Positions 1-8,818 of a DNA stretch of 64,000 nucleotides are shown piece after piece. Source of the stretch: Brachybacterium huguangmaarense. Its GTDB lineage: Bacteria > Actinomycetota > Actinomycetes > Actinomycetales > Dermabacteraceae. The position numbers and the translations under genes are program-made. Every line of letters begins with the position of its first letter. Within the stretch, counting starts at the first letter, position 1. Below the pieces are notes generated by a model. It searched no databases. It saw only the letters and a program-made list of their open reading frames with translations, and was not told the origin of the DNA. The stretch lies in contig NZ_CP107020.1 of the NCBI RefSeq assembly GCF_025725725.1, positions 62,001-126,000 on the forward strand. The letters are read 5' to 3'.

Positions 1-437
1 GCCGGCGTGATCTCCCCCGCCTGGGTGAGCGTCACGAGCGTGGCAGACGGCGAGGAGTAGCGGACGGTCCAGCGCGGGTCCGTGCCGTCGGCGTACCGCG
101 CGTTCGAGGCGGTCCAGTCCGTGCCCAGGTCGGGCACCGCCACCGTGAACGGGGCGATCTCCTGGGCACGCTCGGCGCTCGCGGCCACGTCCACCCGGCT
201 GTTCTCCGGCACCTCGCGATCGGGGTCGTTGCCCACCCCGAAGAACAGCATCCCGACCACGGCCACCAGCACGAGAGTGATGACGAGGGCCCACACCACG
301 CTGCGCATCGTCGTGTTCTCCGCGAACGACGCGTACCGCGACTTCGTCGGCGCCGGCGGATCGGCCTGCGGCGGCTCGGTGATCTGCGCCGGCGCGGGCG
401 ACGGGGTCTGCTCGGAGGACGGCGTGGGCTCGGACAT
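1..437 (-). CDS. DUF4245 domain membrane-anchored protein (partial, C-terminus off window)
   Basis: The visible part encodes about 145 residues: a Pro/Ser-rich cytoplasmic N-terminus (about 1-45), one strong transmembrane segment (about 46-68), and the start of an extracytoplasmic domain with the Asp-Leu-Gly-x-x-Trp pattern typical of DUF4245. The 3' end lies beyond base 1. The function of the family is unknown. In M. tuberculosis the DUF4245 gene sits beside glpX and fum, and fumC and phoH2 follow here, so the neighbourhood supports the call. The ATG at 437 is preceded by a GACAAT hexamer 6 nt upstream on the minus strand, which suggests a leaderless transcript. It is divergent from the sugar kinase gene. 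Confidence 0.85.
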   Translation of the reverse strand, partial: MSEPTPSSEQTPSPAPAQITEPPQADPPAPTKSRYASFAENTTMRSVVWALVITLVLVAVVGMLFFGVGNDPDREVPENSRVDVAASAERAQEIAPFTVAVPDLGTDWTASNARYADGTDPRWTVRYSSPSATLVTLTQAGEITP

Positions 438-443
438 GGCTCC

Positions 444-449
444 ATTGTC
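444..449 (-). promoter_or_regulatory. Candidate -10 hexamer for the DUF4245 gene
   Basis: GACAAT on the minus strand ends 6 nt before the ATG at 437. The same spacing recurs at many starts in this window. No -35 consensus is visible. A leaderless transcript is inferred. Confidence 0.35.
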
Positions 450-565
450 CCCGCTCCCGCGTCCCACCCCGACATCACGGGGCCGCGAGCGCCGTCGGGC
501 CCGCGGACGTGTCCTGTGGTTCCACCGCCCTTCGTGCATCGTTCGACCCGAGCGCCAGAACCTGC

Positions 566-571
566 GATGAT
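566..571 (+). promoter_or_regulatory. Candidate -10 hexamer for the PfkB kinase gene
   Basis: GATGAT ends 6 nt before the GTG at 578, matching the leaderless-type spacing seen at other genes here. It helps to choose 578 as the start. Confidence 0.3.
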
Positions 572-577
572 CGGAGC

Positions 578-1489
578 GTGAACGCGAGATTCCTCACCGT
601 CGGCGAATCGCTGACCGACATCGTCGTCAATGCGGACGGCGTCCATTCCGAGTACCCGGGCGGCTCGCCCATGAACGTCGCCGTGGCGCTGGGGCGGCTG
701 GGACACGAGTCCCACCTCCTGACGCGGATCGGCCCGGACGACCGTGGCCGCGAGATCAAGGACCACGTCGAGGCGTCGCACGTGCAGCTCACCCCGGGCA
801 GCGTCGACGAGACCCCCACCTCGACCGCCCGGGCCACCCTCAAGGCCGACGGCGGGGCCGACTACGTCTTCGACCTCGTGTGGGATCCGGACTCCCGGGG
901 CCTGCCCGAGCAGGTCGACGCGGTGCACACGTCCTCGATCGCCGCGGTCCTCGACCCGGGCGCCGCGACCGTCGCCGACGTCCTGGCCCGCTACGCGCCG
1001 TCGGCGACCATCAGCTACGACCCCAACGCCCGCCCCGACCTGATGGGGGATCCCACGCGCACCCGCGCCCTCGTCGAGGCGATCATCGCGCGGGCGGACG
1101 TCGTGAAGTCCTCCGACGAGGACGTCGCATGGCTCTACGGTACCGACGACCTCGAGGACGTCGTCGCCTCGTGGCGCGAGCTGGGCCCGGCGTTCACCGT
1201 CATGACCCGTGGCGGCAAGGGCGCCGTCGGCTTCGCCGCCTCCGGGCGCGTCGACATCGACCCCGTCCGCGTCGACGTCGCCGACACCGTGGGCGCCGGC
1301 GACACCTTCTCGGCCGGCATCCTGCACGCCCTCGGCGAGCGCGATCTGCTGGGCTCGACCCACGCCGAGCAGCTGCGCGCGATCGACACCGACGACCTCT
1401 CCGCCGTGCTCGGCTTCGCCGCCGGCCTGGCCGCCATCACGGTCTCCCGGCCGGGCGCCAACCCGCCCTGGTCGCACGAGCTCACCTGA
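578..1489 (+). CDS. PfkB-family carbohydrate kinase (fructokinase-like)
   Basis: A 303-residue sugar kinase of the ribokinase/PfkB family, which transfers phosphate from ATP to a sugar hydroxyl in the cytoplasm. The N-terminal family signature GGSPMNVAVALGRLG is at about residues 28-42 and the C-terminal signature DTVGAGDTFSAG at about 236-247, whose GAGD aspartate is the catalytic base. The substrate cannot be read from the sequence; overall layout resembles fructokinases. The GTG at 578 was chosen because family homology begins there (VNARFLTVGES); the reading frame is open further upstream but shows no homology-like sequence. fumC follows downstream on the same strand after a gap of about 117 nt. 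Confidence 0.88.
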   Translation: MNARFLTVGESLTDIVVNADGVHSEYPGGSPMNVAVALGRLGHESHLLTRIGPDDRGREIKDHVEASHVQLTPGSVDETPTSTARATLKADGGADYVFDLVWDPDSRGLPEQVDAVHTSSIAAVLDPGAATVADVLARYAPSATISYDPNARPDLMGDPTRTRALVEAIIARADVVKSSDEDVAWLYGTDDLEDVVASWRELGPAFTVMTRGGKGAVGFAASGRVDIDPVRVDVADTVGAGDTFSAGILHALGERDLLGSTHAEQLRAIDTDDLSAVLGFAAGLAAITVSRPGANPPWSHELT

Positions 1490-1606
1490 CCTCTCGGCCC
1501 GGGCGCGACGTTCGTGGCACCACCCTGCCCCTGCGCGTCCGGCCGCCTTGCCCCCATCCGCCCGGCCGCCCGCCGCGAGCGACCTCGACTCCCCCAGGAG
1601 ACCCGC

Positions 1607-3001
1607 ATGACCGACATCGACTACCGCATCGAGCACGACACCATGGGCGAGGTCCGCGTGCCCGCCTCGGCCCTCTACCGCGCCCAGACCCAGCGCGCCG
1701 TCGAGAACTTCCCCATCTCCGGCCAGGGTCTCGAGCCCGCGCACATCCACGCCCTCGCCCAGGTCAAGAAGGCCGCCGCCCGCGCCAACCTCGAGCTCGA
1801 GGTCCTGGACCAGGAGATCGCCGCCGCCATCGTCGCCGCCGCCGACTCCGTCATCGCGGGCGAGCACGACGACCAGTTCCCGGTCGACACCTACCAGACG
1901 GGCTCGGGCACGAGCTCGAACATGAACATGAACGAGGTGCTCGCGACCCTCGCCTCGACCGACACGCTGCAGGTCCACCCCAACGACCACGTGAATGCCT
2001 CGCAGTCCTCCAACGACGTGTTCCCGACCTCGGTGCACGTGGCCGTGACCTCGGCCGTCGTGAACCACCTGCTGCCCTCCCTCGACCACCTCGCCGCGTC
2101 GCTCGAGACCAAGGCCGAGGCCTGGAAGAACGTCGTGAAGTCCGGACGCACGCACCTCATGGACGCGACCCCCGTGACGCTCGGCCAGGAGTTCGGCGGG
2201 TACGCCGCCGCGATCCGCTACGGCATCGAGCGCGTCGAGGCGGCCCTGCCCCGCACCGCCGAGGTGCCCCTGGGCGGCACCGCCGTCGGCACCGGCATCA
2301 ACACGCCCACCGGCTTCCCGCAGCGGGTGATCGAGCTGCTCGGCGAGCAGACCGAGCTCGAGCTCACCGAGGCGCGCAACCACTTCGAGGCGCAGGGCGC
2401 CCGCGACGGCCTCGTCGAGATGTCGGGGGCGCTGCGCACGATCGCCGTGTCCCTCACCAAGATCTGCAACGACCTGCGCTGGATGGGCTCGGGCCCCAAC
2501 ACCGGCCTCGGCGAGATCGCGATCCCGGACCTGCAGCCGGGCAGCTCGATCATGCCGGGCAAGGTCAACCCCGTGATCCCCGAGGCCGTCCTCATGGTCT
2601 GCGCGAAGGTCGTCGGCAACGACGCGACGGTCGCCTGGGGCGGCGCTCAGGGCTCGTTCGAGCTCAACGTGCAGATCCCGATCATGGGCACGAGCCTGCT
2701 GGAGTCCATCCGCCTGCTCGCCAACGCCGCGACCGCGCTCGCCGACAAGACGGTCGACGGTCTCGTGGCGAACGAGGAGAAGGCCCGCTTCTACGCCGAG
2801 GCCTCCCCGTCGATCGTCACCCCCCTCAACAAGCTGATCGGCTACGAGAACGCCGCCAAGATCGCCAAGCACGCCGTCGCCGAGGGCATCTCGGTGCGCG
2901 AGTCGACCCTCGACCTGGGCTTCGTCGAGCGCGGCGAGCTGACCGAGGAGCAGTTGGACGCCGCCCTCGACGTGCTGTCCATGACCTCCCCGAAGGCCTG
3001 A
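1607..3001 (+). CDS. fumC: Class II fumarate hydratase
   Basis: Class II (iron-independent) fumarase, 464 residues, the usual length; it interconverts fumarate and L-malate in the TCA cycle as a cytosolic homotetramer. Visible motifs include [10 protein letters not shown] (98-107), the catalytic-His region [13 protein letters not shown] (178-190) and the superfamily signature [11 protein letters not shown] (312-322). The ATG at 1607 follows a clean AGGAG at 1596-1600; the open frame extends upstream but without homology. Adjacency to phoH2 and a DUF4245 gene mirrors the mycobacterial fum region. No glpX is visible between them; it may lie elsewhere. Confidence 0.97.
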   Translation: MTDIDYRIEHDTMGEVRVPASALYRAQTQRAVENFPISGQGLEPAHIHALAQVKKAAARANLELEVLDQEIAAAIVAAADSVIAGEHDDQFPVDTYQTGSGTSSNMNMNEVLATLASTDTLQVHPNDHVNASQSSNDVFPTSVHVAVTSAVVNHLLPSLDHLAASLETKAEAWKNVVKSGRTHLMDATPVTLGQEFGGYAAAIRYGIERVEAALPRTAEVPLGGTAVGTGINTPTGFPQRVIELLGEQTELELTEARNHFEAQGARDGLVEMSGALRTIAVSLTKICNDLRWMGSGPNTGLGEIAIPDLQPGSSIMPGKVNPVIPEAVLMVCAKVVGNDATVAWGGAQGSFELNVQIPIMGTSLLESIRLLANAATALADKTVDGLVANEEKARFYAEASPSIVTPLNKLIGYENAAKIAKHAVAEGISVRESTLDLGFVERGELTEEQLDAALDVLSMTSPKA

Positions 3002-3217
3002 TCCGCACCGCCGCATCCCGCCACCCGGCGCTGCGTCGGCGCCCCGTCCGTGTCACCGCTCGCGTGGTGGACCAGGCGGGGCGTCGTCGTGTCCGGGCCG
3101 GAGGCGACCGCCGGGTCACAGCTCGGTGAACTCTGGTCGGCCGCCGCGTCCTGGCCCGGATCGCACCGCGGGCGGGTCTAGTCTGCGAGACAGGCAGTGG
3201 ACCAGACGGAGGAATCC

Positions 3218-4693
3218 ATGGACGACACCGCAGCACCGACCCTGACCCTGGGATTCGACGGGACGGGGGTGACGGAGCAGCCCGGTGGCGTCGGGGCGGT
3301 CTCGACCGGATCGTCCTCCGCGAGCCTCTCCCCCGCCCCGCCCGTCGTGCCGTCGCTCGGCGCGAGCGCCGCCCAGGAGCAGATCGACGGGCTCGACGCC
3401 ACGACCACCCTCACCTACGTGCTCGACACGTCCGTGCTGCTGGCCGACCCGCTCTCGCTGACCCGCTTCGCCGAGCACGACATCGTGCTGCCGATTGTCG
3501 TCATCACCGAGCTCGAGTCCAAGCGCCATCACCCCGAGCTCGGCTACTTCGCACGCCAGGCCCTGCGGATCCTCGACGACCTGCGGGACAAGCACGGCAA
3601 CCTCTCGGTCCCCCTGCCCATCGGGGCCGACGGCGGTCACGTCCAGGTGGAGCTGAACCACCAGTCGGTCGCCGCCCTGCCGGACGGCTTCCGGCTCGGT
3701 GACAACGACACGCGCATCCTCGCGGTCGCCAAGAACCTGCAGCTCGAGGGCAAGCAGGTGGTCCTCGTGTCCAAGGACCTGCCGATGCGCATCAAGGCCT
3801 CGGCGTCCGGCATCCATGCGGAGGAGTACCGGGCCGAGCTCGCGCGCGACCGCGGCTACACCGGCATGGTCACGGCGAGCATCGATGAGGAGGCGATGAG
3901 CGCCCTCTACGACGGGCAGCCCATCACGGTCCCCGAGATCGCCCATCAGCCGGTGCACACCGGCGTCACCCTCACGAGCCCGCGCGGCTCCGCGCTCGGG
4001 CGGCTCACGCGCGGAGGCCAGGTGCGCCTCGTGCCGGGCGACCAGAGCGTGTTCGGGGTGACGGGTCGCAGCGCCGAGCAGCGCATCGCGATCGACCTGC
4101 TCCAGGACGACGCGATCGGCATCGTGAGCCTCGGCGGCCGCGCGGGCACCGGCAAGAGCGCCCTGGCGCTGTGCGCGGGGCTCGAGGCCGTGCTCGAGAG
4201 GCGCACGCAGCGCAAGATCATGGTGTTCCGGCCGCTGTACGCCGTGGGCGGGCAGGAGCTCGGCTACCTGCCCGGCGACCAGGGCGAGAAGATGGGCCCG
4301 TGGGGGCAGGCTGTGTTCGACACCCTCGGCTCGATGGTCTCGCAGAACGTCATCGACGAGGTGCTCTCCCGGGGCATGCTCGAGGTGCTTCCCCTGACCC
4401 ACATCCGCGGGCGCTCCCTGCACGACGCCTTCGTGATCGTCGACGAGGCCCAGTCGCTCGAGCGCAACGTGCTGCTCACGATGCTCTCGCGGATCGGGCA
4501 GAACTCCCGCGTGGTCCTGACCCACGACATCGCCCAGCGCGACAACCTGCGGATCGGCCGCTACGACGGGATCGCGAGCGTGGTCGAGGCGCTCAAGGCC
4601 CACGAGCTGTTCGCCCACGTCACCCTCCAGCGCTCCGAGCGGTCCAAGGTCGCGGAGCTGGTCACGCACGTCCTCGACGAGCCGGTGCTGTGA
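3218..4693 (+). CDS. phoH2: PhoH family protein with N-terminal PIN domain (PhoH2)
   Basis: A 491-residue PIN-PhoH fusion. The N-terminal ~60 residues are a low-complexity extension. The PIN ribonuclease domain starts near [12 protein letters not shown] (Asp70) and runs to about residue 200. The PhoH ATPase/helicase domain carries Walker [10 protein letters not shown] (about 306-314) and Walker B VIVDEAQ (about 405-411). Homologues act as sequence-specific RNA helicases/RNases, and the mycobacterial version is regulated with an upstream small antitoxin-like ORF (established for the family); no convincing antitoxin ORF is visible here. The ATG at 3218 has ACGGAGG at 3206-3212; a TAGTCT hexamer at 3179-3184 is a candidate -10. 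A tandem repeat begins at its stop codon. Confidence 0.95.
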   Translation: MDDTAAPTLTLGFDGTGVTEQPGGVGAVSTGSSSASLSPAPPVVPSLGASAAQEQIDGLDATTTLTYVLDTSVLLADPLSLTRFAEHDIVLPIVVITELESKRHHPELGYFARQALRILDDLRDKHGNLSVPLPIGADGGHVQVELNHQSVAALPDGFRLGDNDTRILAVAKNLQLEGKQVVLVSKDLPMRIKASASGIHAEEYRAELARDRGYTGMVTASIDEEAMSALYDGQPITVPEIAHQPVHTGVTLTSPRGSALGRLTRGGQVRLVPGDQSVFGVTGRSAEQRIAIDLLQDDAIGIVSLGGRAGTGKSALALCAGLEAVLERRTQRKIMVFRPLYAVGGQELGYLPGDQGEKMGPWGQAVFDTLGSMVSQNVIDEVLSRGMLEVLPLTHIRGRSLHDAFVIVDEAQSLERNVLLTMLSRIGQNSRVVLTHDIAQRDNLRIGRYDGIASVVEALKAHELFAHVTLQRSERSKVAELVTHVLDEPVL

Positions 4694-4746
4694 GGTCTGG
4701 GCGGTGAGGTCTGCGCGGCGAGGTCTGTGCGGCGAGGTCTGTGCAG
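4691..4746. repeat. Tandem repeat, four 14-bp units starting at the phoH2 stop codon
   Basis: Four units of the form YGAGGTCTGNGCGG at 4691-4704, 4705-4718, 4719-4732 and 4733-4746 with one to three differences. The first unit begins with the TGA stop of phoH2. Confidence 0.85.
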
Positions 4747-5324
4747 TAGGGCCTGGTGAAGGGCGAGTTCACGCCGGGTGAGGGCCGCATTCGCACCGCT
4801 CACGAGGATCCCCGGCCCGTGAGGAGACGTTCGCCGCGCGAGGGGTCGACGCTGAGGGGCACCGTACGGTCGGCAGTGCCTGACCGGGGGCGAGGGCTGA
4901 TCAAGTTCCGCCCCGGCGACCGGGCGCGACGGCTGCTCGATTTCCGCCCCGCCCCCCACGAGAGCTGACCGCCGGGCGGTGTACTCGCCCCCGTGGTCGC
5001 GGGAGGGACGCTGGTGATGTGCACTGGCGATATAGCCAGTGCACATCACCAGCGTCCCATCCAGAACACAGGCGCCCGGTACATCGCCTGTCGCCAGCCC
5101 AGACCTCGCCGCCCCACACCTCGCCGGCCCGGGCCTCGCCGGCGACCGGCGACCAGGGACCGCCACCAGCCGACCAGCGACACTCGAGCACCGACGACTG
5201 GACTGCGCTCTGGCCGGCGCACAGCGAGCGCCGCCACCCGCAGCTCCTCCCTCCCCACGCACGAGTTGTTCACCGCTGCGGCCTGGGGCGGTCGACGCAG
5301 AGCCGCATCTGGTCCGATCGTCGG
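4747..5324. other. Long non-coding stretch between phoH2 and the DUF559-type gene
   Basis: No ORF here has family-like sequence or a ribosome binding site. The stretch holds the first hairpin repeat A (5005-5058) and then a degenerate run of short CCTCGCCG-type direct repeats (about 5100-5150). Open frames crossing it are compositional artefacts of high GC. It belongs to a repeat-rich insert in an otherwise conserved gene order. Confidence 0.6.
5005..5058. repeat. Hairpin repeat family A, copy 1
   Basis: Perfect inverted repeat with 24-bp arms (5005-5028 and 5035-5058) around a 6-nt AT-rich loop (GATATA). The inner core ATGTGCACTGGC is shared with copy 2 at 6425-6466. Short flanking matches (CCGTGGTCGCGG upstream, CAGAACAC downstream) suggest an element of about 75-80 bp. 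There is no T-tract. Confidence 0.9.
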
Positions 5325-6245
5325 ATGGACGTCCCCGGCATCACCCACAAATCCGCCCTGCCCCGACGAGGCATCGAGCACCGACAGATCCGCACGTGGC
5401 TGCGCACGGGCGCGATCCGTGGCGTCGGGGCGTGGTACGTGACGCCCGACGCTCCAACTGATCTGGTCGCGCTCCTCTCGCACGGCGTGCGTCCCACGTG
5501 CTTGGACGCGGCCGCGCTGCACGGGCTCTGGACTCCCCTCCACCCCGGCGTGCATGCCTTCCGGCCTCGACGCGCACCGAGCACACGGCCGGATGACCCG
5601 TTCCTGCTGCCCTTGCGCCGGCGTCTGGATCCGGTAACCGGCCGGCTTCTGCCTCCTCCCGATGCCGAGACCGGCCGAACCCGACAGCCCCAACCGCTGG
5701 TCCTGCACAGTCCGGCGCCTCGGACATGGCCCGACGACGACCCCGTGCCGTCCCTCGCGGTGACGCTCGCACACGCCGCGCGCTGCCTGCCGGCCGTGAA
5801 GACGGCGATCCTCATCGAGTCGGCGCTGAACCAGGGTCAGCTCAGCGCCCTGGACCTCGCCGACCTCCTGGGCGCCCTCCCCCAGAGGCTCCGCGTCCCT
5901 CTGTCCCGCGTGCGCGTCGATGCGCAGTCCGGAACGGAGACCGCCGTGCGCTGGTGGCTGGAAGGGCTGCGGGTCGCCGTCCGCTCTCAGGTGCAGCTGC
6001 TGCCCGCGGCCAGGGTCGACCTGCTCGTCGGCACGAACTGGGTGATCGAGTGCGACAGCCGTCGCTTCCACGATGCGCCGGAGCAGTATCGCGAGGACCG
6101 CCGACGCGATCTGGCCCTGATCGCCCGCGGCTACACCGTCACCCGGCTGACCTGGGAGCAGGTCTTCCTCGAGTGGGAGCAGACCGAGCAGATGCTGCTC
6201 ACGATCCTCCACCGACGCGATCATCGGCGAGCCCTGCCTGCCTGA
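5325..6245 (+). CDS. DUF559/Vsr-like endonuclease-domain protein
   Basis: A protein of about 306 residues. The N-terminal half (about 10-90) resembles the winged-helix region that accompanies AbiEi-like and DUF559 proteins in actinobacteria. The C-terminal 60 residues (about 231-290) contain VDLLVGTNWVIECDS, then DRRRDLALIARGY, a PD-(D/E)XK-like core with a candidate acidic pair D232 and E-C-D. Such proteins are common, variable and mostly uncharacterised; nuclease activity is inferred. The ATG at 5325 is chosen because the frame upstream is non-coding repeat; no clear ribosome binding site is seen. The gene lies between two direct copies of hairpin repeat A, inside an insert between phoH2 and uppS. 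Confidence 0.75.
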   Translation: MDVPGITHKSALPRRGIEHRQIRTWLRTGAIRGVGAWYVTPDAPTDLVALLSHGVRPTCLDAAALHGLWTPLHPGVHAFRPRRAPSTRPDDPFLLPLRRRLDPVTGRLLPPPDAETGRTRQPQPLVLHSPAPRTWPDDDPVPSLAVTLAHAARCLPAVKTAILIESALNQGQLSALDLADLLGALPQRLRVPLSRVRVDAQSGTETAVRWWLEGLRVAVRSQVQLLPAARVDLLVGTNWVIECDSRRFHDAPEQYREDRRRDLALIARGYTVTRLTWEQVFLEWEQTEQMLLTILHRRDHRRALPA

Positions 6246-6271
6246 CGCCGCCGGACCCGAGGTGCGGAGGG

Positions 6272-6404
6272 TCGGAGTGCGTGCTCGCGGGGGTCGGAGT
6301 GCGTGCTCGCGGGGGCCGGAGTGCGTGCTTGCGGGGGCCGGAGTGCGTGCTCGCGGGGGCCGGCGTGCGTGCTCGCGGGGGGCCGGAGTGCGTGCTCGCG
6401 GGGG
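6272..6404. repeat. Tandem repeat, six 22-bp units
   Basis: Six units of the type YCGGAGTGCGTGCTCGCGGG plus GG starting at 6272, 6294, 6316, 6338, 6360 and 6383 (one extra G at 6382). Units differ at one or two positions. The array lies just downstream of the DUF559-type gene. Confidence 0.9.
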
Positions 6405-6424
6405 CCGTGGTCGCGGACGGGACC

Positions 6425-6466
6425 CTGGTGATGTGCACTGGCCATATCGCCAGTGCACATCACCAG
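6425..6466. repeat. Hairpin repeat family A, copy 2
   Basis: Inverted repeat with perfect 18-bp arms (6425-6442, 6449-6466) and a 6-nt loop CATATC. It matches the inner part of copy 1 and has the same orientation. It lies between the convergent DUF559-type gene and uppS. Confidence 0.9.
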
Positions 6467-6660
6467 CATCCCGCGCAGAACACCGCACCGGCACAGGTGC
6501 CCTGGCACCCCCACTCCCAGAGGTCCCGGCACCCCGGCTCACCAGCCGGCGCGGCCCGGCGCCCCGTTTCACCAGCCCCGCCCGGCAGCCCGGCCTACCA
6601 GCCAGCCGGCCCGGCACCCCTGCTCACAGGCCGGCGCCTCCGCTCACGTCCCGGCCCAGC

Positions 6661-6840
6661 AGCCCAGCTCACCAGCCCGCCAGGCCGGGCACCCCGGCTC
6701 ACCAGCCAGCCCGACCCGGCACCCCGGCTCACCAGCCGGCCCGACCCGGCACCCCGTTTCACCAGCCGGCCCGACCCGGCACCCCGGCTCACCAGCCGGC
6801 CCGACCCGGCACCCCGTTTCACCAGCCTGGCCCGAGCCAG
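6661..6840. repeat. Tandem repeat, about six 30-bp units
   Basis: Units of about 30 bp (pattern ACCCCGGCTCACCAGCCGGC then CCGACCCGGC) at 6661, 6691, 6721, 6751, 6781 and 6811. The three units at 6721, 6751 and 6781 are almost identical. More degenerate copies extend upstream to about 6527. There are no unique spacers, so it is not a CRISPR array. Confidence 0.85.
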
Positions 6841-6904
6841 TACCCAGGCTCGCTCGCCCGGCCCAACCCGGAACCCCGGCTCACCGACCCGACCACGTCC
6901 CCGC

Positions 6905-7663
6905 TCAGATGCCGAAACGGCGCTCGCGGCGGCAGTAGTCGCGCAGGGCGCGCAGGAAGTCGACCCGGCGGAAGCCCGGCCAGTAGGTCTCGCAGAACCA
7001 GTATTCGGAGTGCACGGACTGCCAGAGCAGGAACCCGGACATGCGCTGCTCGCCCGAGGTGCGGATGATGAGATCGGGGTCCGGCTGTCCTCGCGTGTAC
7101 AGGTGCTCGGAGATCGCGTCGATGCTGATCGACTGCGCGACCTCCTCGGGACTCCTCCCGGCGGCGGCGCCGTCGAGGATCAGCTCGCGCACCGCGTCGA
7201 CGATCTCCTGGCGCCCGCCGTAGCCGATGGCGAGGTTCACGACCAGGGTGCGGGTCACCTCGGCGTCGTCCAGCACGGCCGCGATGCGCTCGTGCACGCG
7301 CGGCGGCAGCAGCTCCGGGCTCCCGGCGATGCGCACCGAGTAGCCCGCGGCGGAGTACTCCTCGACCGCCTCGGCGATGATCTCGTAGAGCGCCTCGAGC
7401 TCCTCGGGCGGCCGCGAGAAGTTGTCGGTCGACAGCATCCACACCGTCACCAGCGGGATCGACAGCTCCTCGCACCAGGTGAGGAACTCGGTGATCTTGG
7501 CGGCGCCCTGGCGGTGCCCCTCGGCGGTGGTCGCCCCGGAGGCCTTGGCCCAGCGACGGTTGCCGTCGACGATCACGCCGACGTGCCGCGGCAGCCGGTC
7601 GGACCCCAGCTCCTTGGCCAGGCGACGCTCGTAGACGCGATGCAGGATCCCGTCGGCGTCCAT
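6905..7663 (-). CDS. uppS: Isoprenyl transferase (cis-prenyltransferase, UppS family)
   Basis: A 252-residue cis-prenyl diphosphate synthase, which condenses isopentenyl diphosphate with an allylic diphosphate to make Z-polyprenyl diphosphates for lipid carriers. The catalytic motif HVGVIVDGNRRWAK is at about 27-40; the C-terminal DLIIRTSGEQRMSGFLLWQS and the Glu-Tyr-x-Phe region are intact. Neighbour order (hemolysin III next door, phoH2 upstream) matches M. tuberculosis Rv1086, a short-chain Z-farnesyl diphosphate synthase, so a short-chain product is possible; chain length cannot be read here. The ATG at 7663 has GAGGAGGG just upstream on the minus strand. Confidence 0.95.
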   Translation of the reverse strand: MDADGILHRVYERRLAKELGSDRLPRHVGVIVDGNRRWAKASGATTAEGHRQGAAKITEFLTWCEELSIPLVTVWMLSTDNFSRPPEELEALYEIIAEAVEEYSAAGYSVRIAGSPELLPPRVHERIAAVLDDAEVTRTLVVNLAIGYGGRQEIVDAVRELILDGAAAGRSPEEVAQSISIDAISEHLYTRGQPDPDLIIRTSGEQRMSGFLLWQSVHSEYWFCETYWPGFRRVDFLRALRDYCRRERRFGI

Positions 7664-7870
7664 GGGCCCTCCTCGTCGTCACTGCACGCGGCCCGCGCAC
7701 GAGCCCCGTTCGGGTCGCGGCATCGGAGCCGACCGCGCCATTATGTCGGACCTGGGAGGGAGCCGAGTGCCGCACCACGCAGGATGCGCGCAATCGTCAC
7801 GGGATCTTCGCCGCCCGCCGAGGCCGCCCCGCCCCGGAGATCACCCGGACGCGGCTCGCACCCCTCGATG

Positions 7871-7893
7871 GTTACGGAACCGTAGGTTACGCT
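7871..7893 (+). promoter_or_regulatory. Palindromic promoter/operator in front of the hemolysin III gene
   Basis: The sequence holds an inverted repeat (TACGG, AA, CCGTA) and a direct repeat of GTTACG 15 bp apart (7871 and 7886). TACGCT at 7888-7893 ends 6 nt before the ATG at 7900 and fits the local leaderless -10 pattern. An overlapping repressor site is inferred; the regulator is unknown. Confidence 0.4.
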
Positions 7894-7899
7894 GACGCC

Positions 7900-8736
7900 A
7901 TGACCGGATCCTCCACCTCCCGTCCGGGGGCGACCGCGACCACCGGCCGCGCTCCGCACGCCGAGACCGCGCCCGACGACACCCGCGGCGCGACCACGCC
8001 GAGCGCGCCCGACGGATCCCACGCGGCCCCCGACCCCGCCGAGCCCGAGGCCGTCTCCCCCGGCGCGCACCGCGCCGCCCTCCGCCGGGCCCGGGCGCTC
8101 GGCCAGCAGCTGCCCAAGCCCCGCCTGCGCGGCATGATCCACCTGGTCACCTTCCCCACGGCCATGATCGCGGGGCTCCTGCTCGTGGCCTTCGGCGACG
8201 ACCTGCCCACGCGCATGGCGTGCGTCGTGTTCGTGGTGACGTCGGGGCTGCTGTTCGGGATCAGCGCGACCTACCACCGCGGGACCTGGCGGCCCGAGCA
8301 CGCGCTCATGCTGCGGCGCTTCGACCACGCCAACATCTTCATGATCATCGCGGGCACCTACACCCCGCTCGCGGTCTCCCTGCTCGACCGGCACGACGCG
8401 ACGATCCTGCTCACGATCTGCTGGGCCGGAGCCGCCGTCGGCGTCGCCTTCCGGCTGCTGTGGACGGGCGCGCCGCGCTGGCTGTACGTGCCGGCGTACG
8501 TCGCGCTCGGCTGGGTCGCGATCTTCTACATGCCCGCGTTCCTCGCGGGAGGCGGCTGGGGCGTCGTGTCGCTCATCGTGGCCGGCGGCATCTGCTACAC
8601 GCTCGGCGCCGTCGTCTACGGCATCAAGCGGCCCAACCCGTCACCGCGCTGGTTCGGGTTCCACGAGATCTTCCACGCGTTCACGGTCGGCGGCTTCGCG
8701 TGCCACTTCGCGGCCGTCGCCCTCGCGATCGCCTGA
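7900..8736 (+). CDS. trhA: Hemolysin III / TrhA family membrane protein
   Basis: A 278-residue PAQR-superfamily (hemolysin III) integral membrane protein with a disordered Pro/Ala-rich N-terminus (1-65) and seven predicted transmembrane helices. Conserved polar residues typical of the family are present: the Ser-Ala-Thr-Tyr-His motif after helix 2, Asp in RRFDHANIF, and the C-terminal HEIFHAF pair of histidines. Bacterial members are linked to membrane-lipid homeostasis rather than haemolysis. The gene is divergent from uppS, as in the mycobacterial Rv1085c/Rv1086 pair. A palindrome overlaps its promoter. Confidence 0.92.
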   Translation: MTGSSTSRPGATATTGRAPHAETAPDDTRGATTPSAPDGSHAAPDPAEPEAVSPGAHRAALRRARALGQQLPKPRLRGMIHLVTFPTAMIAGLLLVAFGDDLPTRMACVVFVVTSGLLFGISATYHRGTWRPEHALMLRRFDHANIFMIIAGTYTPLAVSLLDRHDATILLTICWAGAAVGVAFRLLWTGAPRWLYVPAYVALGWVAIFYMPAFLAGGGWGVVSLIVAGGICYTLGAVVYGIKRPNPSPRWFGFHEIFHAFTVGGFACHFAAVALAIA

Positions 8737-8818
8737 GGTCGACCGCTCCCGGCGCCGCTCCCGGCGCCTCACGGCGCGAGGCCCCTCGGCCCGTCAGCGC
8801 CGGACGGGCGGCGGAGTC

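Larger units (their letters stand above)
6246..6904. other. Repeat-filled non-coding stretch between convergent genes
   Basis: Contains a 22-bp tandem array (6272-6404), hairpin repeat A copy 2 (6425-6466) and a 30-bp tandem array (clearest at 6661-6840, degenerate from about 6527). Plus-strand frames read through it as His-Gln-Pro-Ala-Arg-Pro-Gly-Thr repeats, but in more than one frame and with no start signals, so it is called non-coding. Confidence 0.7.

Noticed and set aside
32-3016. 994-residue minus-strand ORF across the PfkB kinase and fumC
   Set aside because: A shadow of high-GC coding sequence; Arg/Gly/His-rich with no domain, opposite two clear genes.
3002-3217. Possible antitoxin ORF (PhoAT-like) upstream of phoH2
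   Set aside because: No small ORF with a start signal and overlap to phoH2 could be found in this gap.
4756-5024. Short ORFs between phoH2 and hairpin A
   Set aside because: No ribosome binding site, no homology-like composition and overlap on both strands; called non-coding.
6661-6840. Possible CRISPR array
   Set aside because: The 30-bp units are directly adjacent without unique spacers, and no cas gene is nearby.
6262-7068. Long plus-strand ORFs encoding His-Gln-Pro-Ala-Arg-Pro-Gly-Thr repeats
   Set aside because: They arise from the 30-bp tandem array, are open in more than one frame, lack start signals and run antisense into uppS.
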